64,000 nt of DNA, taken from positions 57,390,290 through 57,454,289 of the forward strand of contig NC_065541.1 of assembly GCF_932294415.1 (NCBI RefSeq), read 5' to 3'. A model generated the notes under the pieces. It had not been told where the DNA came from. It was given only the letters and a program-made list of their open reading frames with translations, and did no database searches. Positions 1-12,113 of the stretch are shown piece after piece (the first letter of the stretch is position 1; every line of letters begins with the position of its first letter). This stretch comes from Quercus robur (taxonomy: Eukaryota; Streptophyta; Magnoliopsida; Fagales; Fagaceae). The position numbers and the translations under genes were made by a program.

Positions 1-989
1 AATGAACCTCAAAAACTAAAATAAATTAAAAAGTCTAGATATTGAGCAAGGTTTTACCCCCATATACTCCACATCATCAACAGCTCAATGATCTTTTCGT
101 TTCCTCACAGCTGCCTTCGCCGGTCTTGTCTTACTTGAAATTCAAAGGGATCACACATTACTTGAATGTACACATTCCCTAACAGCCAAAGTAGAGTTTA
201 AAGAGAGGGATCGCACATTCCCTAAGGCCACAATGATGTGGAAAGGAGCTATATAGCTTCTCTTTTACCCCTCCACTAAATAGGGGTCAACACTTAATAG
301 GCTACGTCATTGTGCAAATTCTGTGAGGATTTTGTGGAATGAAAAAAGAAAAACTAATGAGAAAATTCTATCGCAATGATCGATCACCCTTGACACCACT
401 AATAAGTTGGGTGATGAATTGGGTTGCCATCCAATGTCACATGACTACTACAAATTCTACAACCACAAATAATGACGGTGAATACATGATTAACTGCATT
501 GCAACAATGGTAACAGTTATTCAATACTATAGAGGATATACTTAAAACTTTTGGATTATGCGTTTGATGATGAAGCCTTTGAAATATCTACCAAGTGAAG
601 TGAGCAATAGTTGACGAACCCTCTGCTTGATTTAATTATGAGAAAATGTTTGATCTGAGTATGATCATCACTTAAAGCACACAACATCATATGCAAGTCC
701 TGTGACATTCTATTAAGGTAAATGATAAACGATTTACATTGCATGGAGGTGTACTGGCCAAATAAGAAAATCTAATGCAAATTGAGCACGTGATTGTTAA
801 TTTGAACATTCTAATTAACAGATAGCAATTAAGAAAGATGCTTTCCTAGCTGTGCAAATAATTACTTTATCATTTTGAAGATAGAAGACTAGGACATATA
901 ATAGTGGAGGTAGACATAGGAATAATTCCTTTTCAAGTTTTATATATCTTTTATAATTATGCGCAGTCTGTGGATTTCATAAATGTTTC
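1..989. other. AT-rich spacer, no gene recognised
   Basis: Short open frames here have no recognisable motif, no splice structure and no repeat partner elsewhere in the window. I see nothing to annotate. Confidence 0.5.
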
Positions 990-1420
990 CATAAATCATG
1001 GTATTTACCATCACCAGTCCCACAACCAGGGGGATGTATGTCAGTGCGGAGTGATCTTCGCAACCCATGTATCGGCACAATATTCTCACTCTGTATCTGT
1101 TCGATCTATGCAATCGGTTCGTCGGGGTTAGGAAGTGAAGGGTCTTGGGTGGGCTCAGCCTGAACTACAGGTGGGGTTGGTCGGCCAGGTGTGGGTACAA
1201 ATACACAACCACCATCGTGGGTAGAGTCGTGAACAATGGGGGAGATAGCCGAGTGGGTGGTGGGGATCGAGGGCCGGCTTGAGCACAGGATGTGTGTTCT
1301 GCACTATCATCATGGCCAGCGAGGTGGGATGGCTGGGCAGTAGCGTCAGATGTGCATTGCAATGACTCGGTGCCATCCATGTACATGCCCCAGTCGCCCT
1401 CCAATGCCTCATCATCTGTA
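990..1420 (-). pseudogene. Probable C-terminal tail of a plant mobile domain (PMD) protein, degenerate
   Basis: This is a GC-rich island in AT-rich DNA. One minus-strand frame is open except for one stop. It reads a Pro/Thr-rich stretch (PTPGRPTPPVVQAEPTQDPS) and then a basic end (LRRSLRT...HPPGCGTGDG). A Pro-rich linker followed by a basic PPxCGTG ending is how I remember the tails of PMD (MAIN/MAIL-like, phosphatase-7-long-form-like) transposon proteins. The strand and position fit the last exon of the PMD remnant at 3000-5945, about 1.6 kb downstream in its reading direction. The in-frame stop and lack of a clean exon boundary argue against function. An unrelated Pro-rich host exon is possible. 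Confidence 0.4.
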
Positions 1421-2999
1421 CAAAAACACTTGTATTTATTAAGATGACAACAAGGGATTGAGTCAGAAAATGTCTTACTATTTGCAGCCTAGATATGATT
1501 CAATGGCATTTGACCCTTTACAAGGGATTTAATTTGGGGAATGAAACCTCTCATTTACACACTCACACACACAAAATGTCGTCCCAGTTGCAGCCTCATG
1601 GTTGCTTTCTTTTCCGATGTTCTTACTTTTTATTTTGATTGAATATTTTTCCATTTGCAATGGAAGTGTCATATTTTGCCCCAAGAAAAAAATGTCTACT
1701 ATTTGCTGTCTTTTTTTTTATTATTCAATAATTATTTCAACTTTAACAATAAAATTTAAGAAAATTCTTGAAGGTGAGTGATAAAATTTGATGTTTTAGG
1801 ATGGAGAAAATTTTCTAACCGAGAGTGGAGAAAGATTACTTGCACTATTAGTTAATGCATTACTCATAAAAATCTCTCTCTCACTTTTTTTGTTTTTTGA
1901 TTGGAACAGTCTGCATTCATTCTACTAAAAATGGAAGACAACAAAGTCCAAAAACAAAGCTAGAATAGAATTGAAAACACAGAGCAACTACAAAGCTGAT
2001 ACAATAACAATAAAACATTGTTTTTAACACAAGATTCAAAATGTATAATTACCCTAGAAACTAGAAAGTATAAAGGAGAGGTTCATTCGTAAGTAAGTTC
2101 GCAGAAACTCAGTTTGAGTGGGATCATAGAATCCAATAACTCTATTGTAAAGTGTAAACCCTACATGACAAGGGCCAAATGCGTAAGCAATCCAAATAGA
2201 CCCGCACCTAGTGCATGTTGTTTATAGAATCCAATAACTATTGTAAAGTGTAAACCTTCCCAATAAAACTAATGCTTAGGACACCTAGACTACCCTATAT
2301 AAACCTTGTTTTGTTCATAATATCTAATAAAACTTTGTCTTTAATTCATTATTGGTATATTTAATTAACTATAATAAAAAAAATTATAAAAAAAACCTTT
2401 GAATTACAAAGTCCAGATTTGTTTACTTGTTTATACTCTATCATTGTTATTATTAGTATTTTTTTAAACTCTAATTTTATGAACTTCATAATGTGATCAC
2501 AACTTTGAATTTCCTCATATAATGCTAATTTTATTTTCATGGTCACGTAGAAATATTTTTAAAAGGAATTACATTGGCAAACATATTATTGTGCTTTATA
2601 CTCGATGAAAAAATGAATAGAATTACTGTTTTTTCATACATAAGCAAAATATATTAGCATTGATGTGTATATGTTAAAAGTGGATAATAGTATTGTGATT
2701 GTAGTTTATAAGGAATGAATGAAACAGTTTTGCATGTCTTACATTTCAATACATATATATTTTGCTTGGAAGAAAAAGTGATTATTCCCACTGGTTAATA
2801 TTTAAAGTGCTTAGTTTTAATATTTAAAGTTTGGGAGAACACTGTAACTAATTATACCATAATTAAGATAAGGAAGTGCAAATTAACCCTAAAAACAACT
2901 TACCAAACAATACATACTTCGCTATTATAATATGTCCTCTAAATAAATTACAACTGAAAGTAGTAGAAGTGAAAGTTAGTAAGAATTGGAGGTATTAGA
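1421..2999. other. AT-rich non-coding spacer
   Basis: Homopolymer-rich sequence without a supported gene. It may be intron or intergenic sequence of the PMD remnant on either side. No terminal repeats or TSDs were found. Confidence 0.4.
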
Positions 3000-5945
3000 G
3001 TTGGAAGTTACCCAAGTCATTGTCATCCTCATGACCACCTCCACGACCTCCACTGTGTCCATGACCTCCACTACGTACACGCCCTCCTCCACCATGGCCT
3101 GTGGCCTGTGTGCTCGCCTCAGTCGCCGTGGCACGCGCGTTCTCTAATGCCACTCAGCTCAACTCTCCGACAACATCTAGCGTCCTCTTCAGGTGGTTGT
3201 ACACTTGGGAGTCTGGTTTGCATTGCAATAGTAATTCCACATTGGACTAAACCTGCGAAATAAAGGAGTCCCGTTAAAACTTTTCTGGTTACTTTTGTGT
3301 TGTGCAACACTATGCCTTTAATGGCAAATCGTATGATTTTTGACTATATCTCTTGGCAGGTAATTCATGACCGATTTGGAAACAAATTATGCATGTTGAG
3401 CTTAGTCATATATATATGAACATTGAAATGGCACACCAGTACATATTGCTTGTGACAAATGCATATCTAGTGGCAAGAAATGACTCTAAAATGAATGTCA
3501 AAATATTGATTCAATGGCTCCATAAAACTTAAATTTTCAGAACGCATGCAGCAACACACATATATTGTCAATCCATAAAAGAAGCATCGAATTGTTGCCT
3601 TACAGGATTTCCCAATAAGCCGACTCGTGCGTAATGTACTGTCTAGTCGTCCTTCGGTACTACTCCATGTAAGCAGCAAGGTACATCGTGTCCCCATCCA
3701 ATGCTGGTGCGTTGGCAATACGTTCCTCTCTATGGGCCCATCGGTCAATGTAGACAGCATGCTTTCGCACCCAATCCCTATCTAGTTTACCTTGGAGGGA
3801 GATTCTGTGGAGATCAACCGACGTATCCACAATATTCGGTGGCGCTTGCTTCATCCTGAACTGACGAAAGACACGTTCGGGATGATGATCCTCTACCATC
3901 TAGAAATAGATCAACGGCACAGTGGCCCTCCATATATGTCAGCCGACAGTGCAATATGGGGGCAACAAGTCTAGGACATCCCTGTACGGCTCCCAGACAA
4001 CCTGCATAAATGGTCAACAAAAAAACAAGTCAAATACGTACTTATTTGTGTCAATCCTCAATGTGAGCACACATGTATAAAACCATTGAAGAATCATTTC
4101 ACTAAAAATCCTAAGACATTCTTGACCTATTTCCCCCTCTTATTGGATTTGACATGGTAAGATGCACCCAGATACTACTAGTTGCACTAGCTAAAATCGA
4201 GGGAGAAAATTTAAGGGCACACAGCTAAATATGTGTGGAATCAAAACGACAAACATCAGTGTAAAATTACTATTGAAGGTACTTTATATTGACTGCCCAC
4301 CTTTTTTCGGAATTCGTAACTAATTCCTTGTATATCTATGGTCTAATCGACCAAAGTTACATTATTAACTATACACATGCAGTAGTTAACAACCCTAAAA
4401 AGTGAAAAACAAAAATATGGAGAATTATATCCTTGTGACATGAAGCGGTAGAATACCTGGTATGCCCGTATACTCGACAGTGACGCATGATATGCAACTA
4501 GCACATGTGTGGCATGCTCTGTCGTGCTCTTCGGCCCCTTCCATCTAGTAAACATAAAATTTTAGATAATGCTCATTAGTTAATATCAAACAACAATGCT
4601 ACCACGAAAATAAATGCGTAGCAAAAATGAAGCCATTAATTAGCTTTCGTATTTTCAGTGATATGAAAATACTTATTAGAAATAAGAAATGAAATACCTA
4701 AAACCTTTGCAAGGCTTAAAATTTAAATGGATCTGTAGTTGTAATTGATGAAGTGTTGCAAACAAATAATTTCTAGTTGGCAGGTTCAATTCTCTCCTAA
4801 TTTTATGCCTTCAGAACTGAAAAGAGATTAATTTCCATATGATAGGGGGAAAAAAGTGAATTAGGATGTTGTCATAAACATGAAACTAATATTGGAGCTA
4901 TCTGGCCTGATGTACCATGGTTTACTGCACTACATGTGAGTCAAACGCACACAAAGGGCATTAAGAGCATTGTAGTTTAGACGTTTTCTCCGAAGGTGAT
5001 TTCATTGGTTTCATCCCCACTTGTTACTATTAAAAAAAGAATTAAAAACGAAGTCTAGACTGTGAATTTTTGAGCATACGAATATGCCTTTAGAAAATAT
5101 AATAAACACAAACAAATTCATTGTTTCATAATAATATGAATCTAGATATAAATTCAGAACAAAGTATATAAATTGGTTAACAAACAACCCGTTTTTTCCT
5201 TGTTGAAAAAAAATGACCAGTTTACATACACTACCAAATGAAATTATTACAAAGACTTTTTCATGAGTTAGCCAAAATTCAAAAACAAACATCTTCAATA
5301 TTAAACTTAAATATGATCAGATTATATACTATTTACAAATATTTTGTACAACCTATTTTTATAAATTGTGGCCGAGTACATATTAAGTACTGAATGACAT
5401 GTGTGACTGTGATTCCCATTGCACTAATAGATGCAACTAAGTGTTTTGTATTAGCATTATCTATTAATGCTAATACAAAACACTTAGTTGCATCTATTAA
5501 AAAAAAGTATATTGTATTTGTAATTTTCTTCTACACTCATAACAGTGTATATTGGCATGCTATATCTTGTTAAGTAATCCATTAAATTAATTTCAATTGG
5601 ACTTTTGGTTTGAAACAGGGTTTACTTCTCGACAACAGTGTCCTTAGTGAATGTATTACAAGTGGCATACATGCAAGGATTTTGACCAACTATAGACACA
5701 TGCACGGTGAATGACAAATGGCATGACAATTGTATCAAACTAATCAAATAACATACCGACTGGCAAGGAGACCTACCTCCACTGGCGGTTGTGGCGGCCT
5801 CATAATAGGGCATACCAGTGGGAACCTCGAATATGCCCATAGCTGCACCAACATCACTGCTCCTCTAATCTGCATCGCCTTCATCTTCAATGCCTTGCAT
5901 AAGTGCCTGTATAGCCAGGCTAATGCTCCACTACCCTACAAGCAT
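3000..5945 (-). pseudogene. Plant mobile domain (PMD/MAIL-type) gene remnant, several exons
   Basis: Minus-strand exon-like blocks occur in PMD order. 5945-5766 reads GSGALAWLYRHLCKALKMKA and then MLVQLWAYSRFPLV, the helix with the LQLWAxxRFP core. 4555-4440 reads RWKGPKSTTEHATHVLVAYH and ASLSSIRAYQ, ending at a GTATTC donor. 4012-3660 reads VVWEPYRDVLDLLPPYC, then ERVFRQFRMKQ, then DWVRKHAVYIDRWAHREERI. 3190-3000 gives a Gly/His/Arg-rich tail (GGHGHSGGRGGGHEDDNDLG). In-frame stops occur after PPYCTVG, before MVEDHH and in the tail exon, so it is broken. PMD proteins are encoded both by host genes and by transposons, and the linkage to mobile debris suggests transposon origin here. Family call confident, exon ends approximate. 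Confidence 0.7.
5425..5499. repeat. Perfect foldback: 35-nt arms, 5-nt loop
   Basis: Positions 5425-5459 are the exact reverse complement of 5465-5499, separated by TCTAT. The arms begin TAATAGATGCAACTAAGTG. No coding context. It could be a tiny foldback MITE or a small-RNA hairpin. Confidence 0.9.
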
Positions 5946-6000
5946 GAATGATGATTTGGATAAGCCTTTCGAAGCTTCTGAAGTATAGTTTGCTCTTAGT

Positions 6001-6560
6001 TAGATGGAGTCTTCTACAGCACCTAGCCCTGATGGCTTACAACCTTTATTCTATAAGCAGTTCAGGACCAAAGTGGGTGTAGAGGTCACTGATGCAGTGC
6101 TTTCTATGTTAAATTTAGGTACTATTCCAAACAACTTAAATCATACTCACTTAACCCTTATCCCAAATGTGTAGAGTCCTAAGCAAGTTATGGATTTCAA
6201 GCCTATTAGCTTGTGTAACGTCTTGGATAAGCTTATTGCTAAAGTTTTTGCAAATCGTTTGAAATCCCTTCTCCCCCAGATAATCTCTGAAACTCAGAGT
6301 GCCTTTGTGTTAGAAAGACTTATAACTGATAATATCCTAATTGCACGTGAGACGCTTCACTACCTGAAAGCTAAAAGAACGGGTGAGTTGGGGTATATGG
6401 CCTTAAAGCTTGACATGAGCAAGGCATATGACCGAGTTGAATGAGTTTTTCTTGAGAAAATTATGTTAAAGATGGGATTTAGTCAAAGTTTCATTCACCT
6501 CATTTCCATGTGCATTCGATCAATAACCTACTCCATTATGCTAAATGGATAGCCCCATGG
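6001..6560 (+). mobile_element. LINE (L1-type non-LTR) reverse transcriptase fragment
   Basis: The plus frame reads MESSTAPSPDGLQPLFYKQF, then [55 protein letters not shown] and [18 protein letters not shown] sequence. These are the fingers-to-palm motifs of plant L1 reverse transcriptases: APGPDG, SLCNV.YK...NRL, QSAFV..R.I.DNI, and [13 protein letters not shown] with its first catalytic aspartate. Stops at about 6173 and 6442 break it. It lacks the FADD motif, the endonuclease and a poly-A tail, so it is a 5'- and 3'-truncated fossil. A tandem repeat follows directly. Confidence 0.85.
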
Positions 6561-6710
6561 TTTCACATGCCATCCTAGGACAGATGCATGTCATTTTTCA
6601 CATACCATCATAGGATAGATCCATGTTATTTCTCACATGTCATCTTAGGATAGATACATGTCATATATTCACATGTCACTACGTGATAGATTATACATGC
6701 CATGCATCCA
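6561..6710. repeat. Tandem repeat, ~36-bp unit, about 4 copies
   Basis: Units start near 6561, 6597, 6633 and 6668. Each has the pattern TTCACATGYCAT, then TAGGATAGATxCATGTCAT. Copies are 80-90% alike by eye and abut the LINE fragment. Confidence 0.75.
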
Positions 6711-7239
6711 CATATTACATAATTTATTATTATTTCATTTCACATTACATGCATGTCACTCTTTTAAAATCGAATGCCAAATATTTTAGCAGTTGTTGGT
6801 GAGATTTTAAGATTAAATTCAAAATGAGGAACTATCCTATCCATATAGGCATGGAGACTTTTCCCACACGTAACAAAAAATACACAGGGCACATATAACA
6901 CACTCAAATTCATGCTCACACAACCATAAACCTGAAACCCAAAAACCCACAGATGAATACATTTTAAAACAATCTCCAAACCCTAAATCAGAAAATACCA
7001 TGACAAACCATACCCAAAAATACTATCTTTCAAAACCCCAATCCCAATCACAAAAGCAATCAATATACAACATAAATTTAAGAACTTTTGGCCATGGGTC
7101 ACAGGAAAAAGCAAATAGAAAATAAAGAGAAGTGAGAGAGAGAGAGAGAGAGAGGAGAGGGTGGCAGCCACCATGGTGGTGGCTCTTAGTGGCAGTGGCT
7201 ATGGCCTCGGCCTTGGCTGGGTCTAAAAGAGAGAAATGT
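6711..7239. other. Non-coding spacer with a GA microsatellite
   Basis: An (AG)n tract lies at about 7131-7155. No gene is supported. Confidence 0.5.
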
Positions 7240-7380
7240 GGGGCCCGTTTGGTACGTGTGTTTAAATAACAGTTTTCAGTTTTTTTAGAAATATGTGTGA
7301 GTGAAAAAGTGTGTGGAAATGAGTGTAATGTTGTTTGAAAACTGAAAATATGTGTTTGAAATTATGTACCAAACAGCCCC
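7240..7380. mobile_element. Small MITE-like element with inverted ends
   Basis: The left end GGGGCCCGTTTGGTAC and right end GTACCAAACAGCCCC are inverted copies with one or two differences. They enclose an AT-rich 141-bp body that is itself partly self-complementary (AACAGTTTTCAGTTTTT against AAAACTGAAAATATG). No clear TSD. The terminal CGTTTGGTAC motif is typical of plant hAT or Harbinger MITEs. Confidence 0.6.
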
Positions 7381-8077
7381 TTGGTGGTTAGTGGTTAGAG
7401 GTTGAGAACCACCGTTGTTAGTGGTGGTGGAGCAGAGGGAGAGAGCTATGACTGGAACGAGGGATAAAAAGAGGTTTAGGTTTAACCTGATAGTAATTTA
7501 GGTTGGGTCTAGCTTGACCCATTTGATTAGGGCCCTACTCAGTTCTAAGAGTGTGGTCCAGAAGACCAACCCGAAATTCTACTCAATCTAAAACCCAAAC
7601 CCCATCATTGGCCCAATTCGAAAACTACACCAACCCACTCTCTTAAATCAACCAAGCACCTTGCAACCATCAGCTACTTAGGTCTCCATTTTAGCTAGCC
7701 CATCAACAAAGCTCAGCCCAACCCAAAAATTAAGAGCTCTTACTCCCAACCGGTCCACAAGCAAAGCTTTTCCAAAATTACAAACCAATCCCAAATCTTT
7801 TCAAAATTACCATTTTGATTAATAACTTTTGCAAAATTATCCTTTAACCCAGATTTTCCAAAATTACAATTTACCCAAGATTTCACAAAATTACTTTTTG
7901 ACCCTTAAAATTCCAAAAATTGCACAAAGGCCCTTGAGGTCTCAAAAATGCATTTTCAATCTCATTTTGTGCCAATATGTGTGTGTATATATATTTTTTT
8001 TAAATAATAAATTTGTCAAATGACTTTGTTTTCACACTTTATAGGAATTCAACATTTTCTTGTTATTTCTTGTGTCG
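7381..8077. other. Spacer, no gene recognised
   Basis: 7500-7800 is rich in CCCAA and ACCC words. 7800-7930 repeats the phrase CAAAATTAC several times (a degenerate ~28-bp periodicity). No supported coding sequence. Confidence 0.4.
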
Positions 8078-9022
8078 TTTAGTTGCTAGTTGGAGGATAC
8101 AAACTCCAAAGCTGGAAATGTTAGTTGTTATTATTCTTTCAAAACCTATCAAAATAAAGTTAATAATTGTCAATTGTGTTATGTTAATTTAACACTAATC
8201 TATATTTAGTATATTTTGGATAAGTTATATACCTATTTTTAGGTCAGGTTGTGTGTATTCTTTTGTTCCAACCAACGTGCGTTTTAAATGGTAGTCTCAC
8301 CAAAATCAATGAGTTTAGCATTTTGATCCTAAATATTAAGGGAAATTCAGTTATAATTTTTGGTGGATAAATTAGATAGAAAAGCAAACATTTATTTATA
8401 TAGGTTTTCTAGTATATAGGTGTTTTTAGAATATACATTATCTATGCAAATGTTTTCTGGCATTATGTTGCCATGAACATACGGGGGCTTAGCTGTATTC
8501 AGTGCCAGTAGACTCTCGAATATGCCTTGTAATATATGCAAAGTCTGTCTCCAGTCTAAGTCTGCCAATAACTTTATTAGTATTAGAACTACAAAGGAAG
8601 TTGAAAGAAAGAACAGAACAAAGGCAATTAATAATCTGTTAGTTTAAGAACTTGGAATATTTAAATTGTTATGTTTTATGCTGGAAAATAGAAACCTTGG
8701 AGTGCACTAGAGAGTATAGACATCTCCTTGTAGCCTTTCATAAACCAAAGAAAGTAGTCATTTCTTTCCCTTGTAAGTTGTATCCCGTACTATACTCGTA
8801 GAGTTGAACAATATTTGAGTGGTGATTGAATTTTGGAAGGTAGTTTTCTCATTCTGAGAATTGATTGAATTGAAAATGAATTAGTTTTTAGGATTAAAAA
8901 TACAAAGACATGCAAAATAAAATTAAAATTACTTACTTCACCCTCGCTTTTATTGAAGCTATTTTTGGGCATGACATTCACAGCAGCATCTTTACCAATG
9001 TCCTTAAATTGACTACCATAAA
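8078..9022 (-). repeat. Left arm of a ~0.9 kb inverted duplication
   Basis: Its reverse complement matches 15728-16714 almost throughout, for example TTTGCATATATTAC, GGCAACATAATGCCAGAAAA and AGCTTTGGAGTTTGTATC with small changes. The arm contains an exon-like minus-strand frame (QFKDIGKDAAVNVMPKNSFN) ending at a GTAAGT donor, and a TTTCTTTC-type acceptor tract about 280 bp downstream. It therefore looks like a duplicated piece of an intron-containing gene. I do not recognise the protein. The CRM-like retrotransposon lies between the arms. Confidence 0.85.
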
Positions 9023-9179
9023 TAGTTTCCAACCTACCACTCTTAATTACGTTTGAGAAATTGTTTGAAACCTTTTTAATATCTAGTCCCTTGGTATACA
9101 AACATTGGGCCAAATTAAAAAAGGCTTTAAACAACTTCTTGAATGTAACTAATGACATTGGTAAAGATTGGGCCATTTA

Positions 9180-9869
9180 TGATGGAGATCAAGGCACCGC
9201 GTCGAAGGATCTCGTTCAAGTACCAATTGGGTCGGTTACAAGAGCACAAGCAAAGAAGTTCAGGGATGTACTTAACGGACTCATCCAAGAGTTATGGGCT
9301 CAAGCAAATTCGTGGAGGCCCATTGAGCATGATCCACATGGGCAACAAAAAATCGTCACCTTGATTCAAGTTCAAGAAGGATCCGGTCAAGGCTAAGAAT
9401 TGGCATGAAATATTTTGGGTCTATGTAAAAAACGTTATTCTAGGTTTAGGTGATTTATTTCCTTATTTTTAGGTGCATTTAATGCTTTTTAGGTCAAACT
9501 TTATTCCTAATATGGTTAGGTATCAATTAGGAGTTATTCTAGAATATATTTTCTTGTCTATCAAGTTTTAAGGAGCCCTTAAATAGTCATCTAAGTCTGT
9601 AAACGTTTTTCAGACATTATTGATAAAACTTGTGAGGTTTATTCTCTTTGGTTCTTTGAAGAACTACTCAAACTTATCGGGAATTCCCGTGGCGTTCATC
9701 TCGACTTATCAAACGGAGTTTCCACCACCGTTTGTGGCATCTTCCTTATACCGAGGTTCTTGTTTGTCATAAACAACGGGTCGAGGTCTCCCATTTGAAT
9801 CTGTCCATAGAACGATCTTGGGTTCCCTTTCGTTGTTGGGTCTCGTTATTCTTGATGGGGTTCACATCA
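9180..9869 (+). repeat. 5' LTR of the CRM-like element (690 bp)
   Basis: Starts TGATGGAGATCAAGGCACC and ends TTCACATCA, immediately before the primer-binding site. Its first ~210 bp still read as the end of the polyprotein frame, as in the 3' LTR, because that coding tail lies inside the LTR. Confidence 0.9.
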
Positions 9870-9871
9870 TT

Positions 9872-9887
9872 TGGTATCAGAGCCAGG
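9872..9887 (+). promoter_or_regulatory. Primer-binding site, initiator tRNA-Met type
   Basis: TGGTATCAGAGCCAGG lies two bases after the 5' LTR. TGGTATCAGAGC is the standard plant PBS complementary to the 3' end of initiator tRNA-Met. Confidence 0.9.
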
Positions 9888-10064
9888 TTTCTAGTTCAAG
9901 TTTGCCTATCCTTTAACATATTTATCTCTTCTTAGCCGAATTTCCTTTACCCTATCTGTTCAAATCTTTGTTTGTCTTGTTGATGTCTAAACTATTAGTC
10001 TGGTCTCACATCTCTTAGTTATTTCGAAATCTTATTTCATTATTCTCAAAAGCTAGTTGCTGAT

Positions 10065-10099
<35 letters not shown>

Positions 10100-10492
10100 A
10101 CTCGAAGAAGAAGACAGAAAGGAGTTCGAAAAAAAAAAAAATTCACTATTCTGTGCTTCCAAAATTCCAAAACTGTCATATTCCTTCTAATTCTAATCTG
10201 AAAATTTCCATATTCCTTATGTTCAAATCTGAGATTCCTTGATTAGTTCTTGGTGAATTGTTGTTGGAAATTTTGAGTTGTTTGTTTAGTTTCAAAAGAA
10301 CTGAAAGAGAATTATCGAGTGGAAAAAGGCAAGAGTGGTGAGAACATCAGAGGATAAAAGCCATATTATTTTAAGTGAAACACGAGTGGAGAGTGATCCA
10401 CATTCTTGAGTGTAACACGTAAGGGAGTGATTCGTGAGGTTCCTTTTTTTTTTTTTTTTTTTTTCTCTTCTAACCTTTGTTTTGCAGCAATC

Positions 10493-12031
10493 ATGTCTCA
10501 CGATAGTGGTAAGAGCATTGCCAAAGATAATACAAAATTGGCTGATCCGAAAATGTTTTTGGAGGCCATGATGAGTGAGATGAGGCGTGTGATGAAGATG
10601 GAGATGGCGCAGGTTCACGAATGGATAGATCAGATGGAGAATAGACGTGAGGAGCAACCACAAAACGGTCATAATTTGCGTAGAAGGGAAAGAGTTCCAC
10701 CGAGGGAGGAGGATGAAGAGCGTTATGGGTCTGGTTTTGATGAAGAAAAGATCGGGATTCCATTGTTAGCAACAGGAGACCTGGAGGAAGATTTAGAGAA
10801 GCTAGGAATCGCGAAGATAACAACTTGGGTGGTATTAAGATGAAGATTCCGTCCTTTCAAGGTAGGTCTGATCCTAAGGCATATCTTGAGTGGGAGAAGA
10901 AAATGGAGTTCGTGTTTGATTGCCACAATTACTCCGAGACAAAGAAGGTAAAATTAGCCGTGATTGAATTTTCTGAATATGCTATTACTTGGTAGGATCA
11001 GCTTGTGATAAACAAGAGGCGGAATAGAGAACACCCCCAATAGACACATGGGAGGAGATGAAAGTAGTAATGAGAAAGTGATTCGTTCCAAGTTGCTACT
11101 ACCGAGAGTTGTACAAAAAGCTACAAGGTCTTAGACAAGGGAGTCGAAGCGTAGAGGACTACTACAAGGAGATGGAGATTGCTATGATCTGCGCTAATGT
11201 AAAGGAGGATCGAGAGGCTACAATGGCTAGATTTTTGCTTGGCTTAAACCAGGAGATCCATGATAAGGTAGAGATGCAGCATTATGTGGAATTGGAAGAT
11301 ATGGTGCATATGGCTATCAAAGTGGAACAACAACTCAAAAGAGGGAATGGGACACGTGCAAGCCATAACTCTAGTTCTACCTCTTGGAAATCGAGTCATG
11401 CTAAGCCGCTGGATAAGTCTCAAATGCCCAAACTCGAGCCCAAGTCCTTGACCACCAGCCACGTTCCTCAAGGTAAAACCGAAGCTTCTACCTCTAGGAA
11501 TCGTGATATTAAATGTTTTAGATGTCAAGGCAGGGGCCATATAGCAAGTCAATGTCCAAACAAGCAAGTCATGGTGTTGCAAGCCAATGGTGAAATTGTG
11601 ACCGATGATGAAGATTCCGACACCGACGACATGCCGCCATTAGAGGATATTTCTGAGGAGGAGTATTTAGCCCCTGGCGCATTGACATTGGTAGCGAGGA
11701 GAGCATTGAGCTTGCAAGCAAAAGGAGTTGATGAAATACAACGGGAGAACATCTTTCACACTAGGTGCTACTTTAAAGACAAGGTGTGTAGTGTGATTAT
11801 TGATGGTGGTAGTTGTACTAATGTTGCAGGCACAATTATGGTGGAGAAATTGGGATTGCCCATGGTAAAGCACCCTAGACCGTACAAGTTGCAATGGCTA
11901 AATGATAGTGGTGAGATCAGGGTGAACAAGCAAGTATTAGTTGCATTTCGAATCGGTAAACACGAAGATGAAGTGTTGTGCGATGTAGTACCGATGCAAG
12001 CGGGACACTTATTGCTATGGCGTCCATGGTA
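10493..12031 (+). pseudogene. gag-pro: gag plus protease region of the CRM-like element, frameshifted
   Basis: ATG at 10493 (MSHDSGKSIAKDNTKLADPK). The frame shifts near 10843, and several stops lie at about 10995-11090. It resumes as the gag core (YKKLQGLRQGSRSVEDYYKE, then RFLLGLNQEIHDKVE). A zinc knuckle CFRCQGRGHIASQC (CX2CX4HX4C) lies at about 11515-11556. The protease follows with IIDGGSCTNVA, where D-G-G-S replaces the usual D-S/T-G, and ends LLLWRPW where family members have LLGRPW. The protein would coat RNA, and the protease would cleave the polyprotein. A TAG at 12030 separates it from pol. The run of T ending TTTTGCAG just before the ATG looks like a splice acceptor. Confidence 0.85.
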
Positions 12032-12113
12032 GTTCGATAAGCAAGTGAAGCATGATGGCTTTACGAACAAGTACTCTTTTGTACTTAATCAATGATCAAT
12101 CACTCTTGTACCA

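Noticed and set aside
9872-9890. Possible tRNA-Met fragment
   Set aside because: It is the retrotransposon primer-binding site; no tRNA body is present.
10057-10242. Lys-rich 61-codon frame
   Set aside because: Translation of an A-run in the leader of the CRM-like element.
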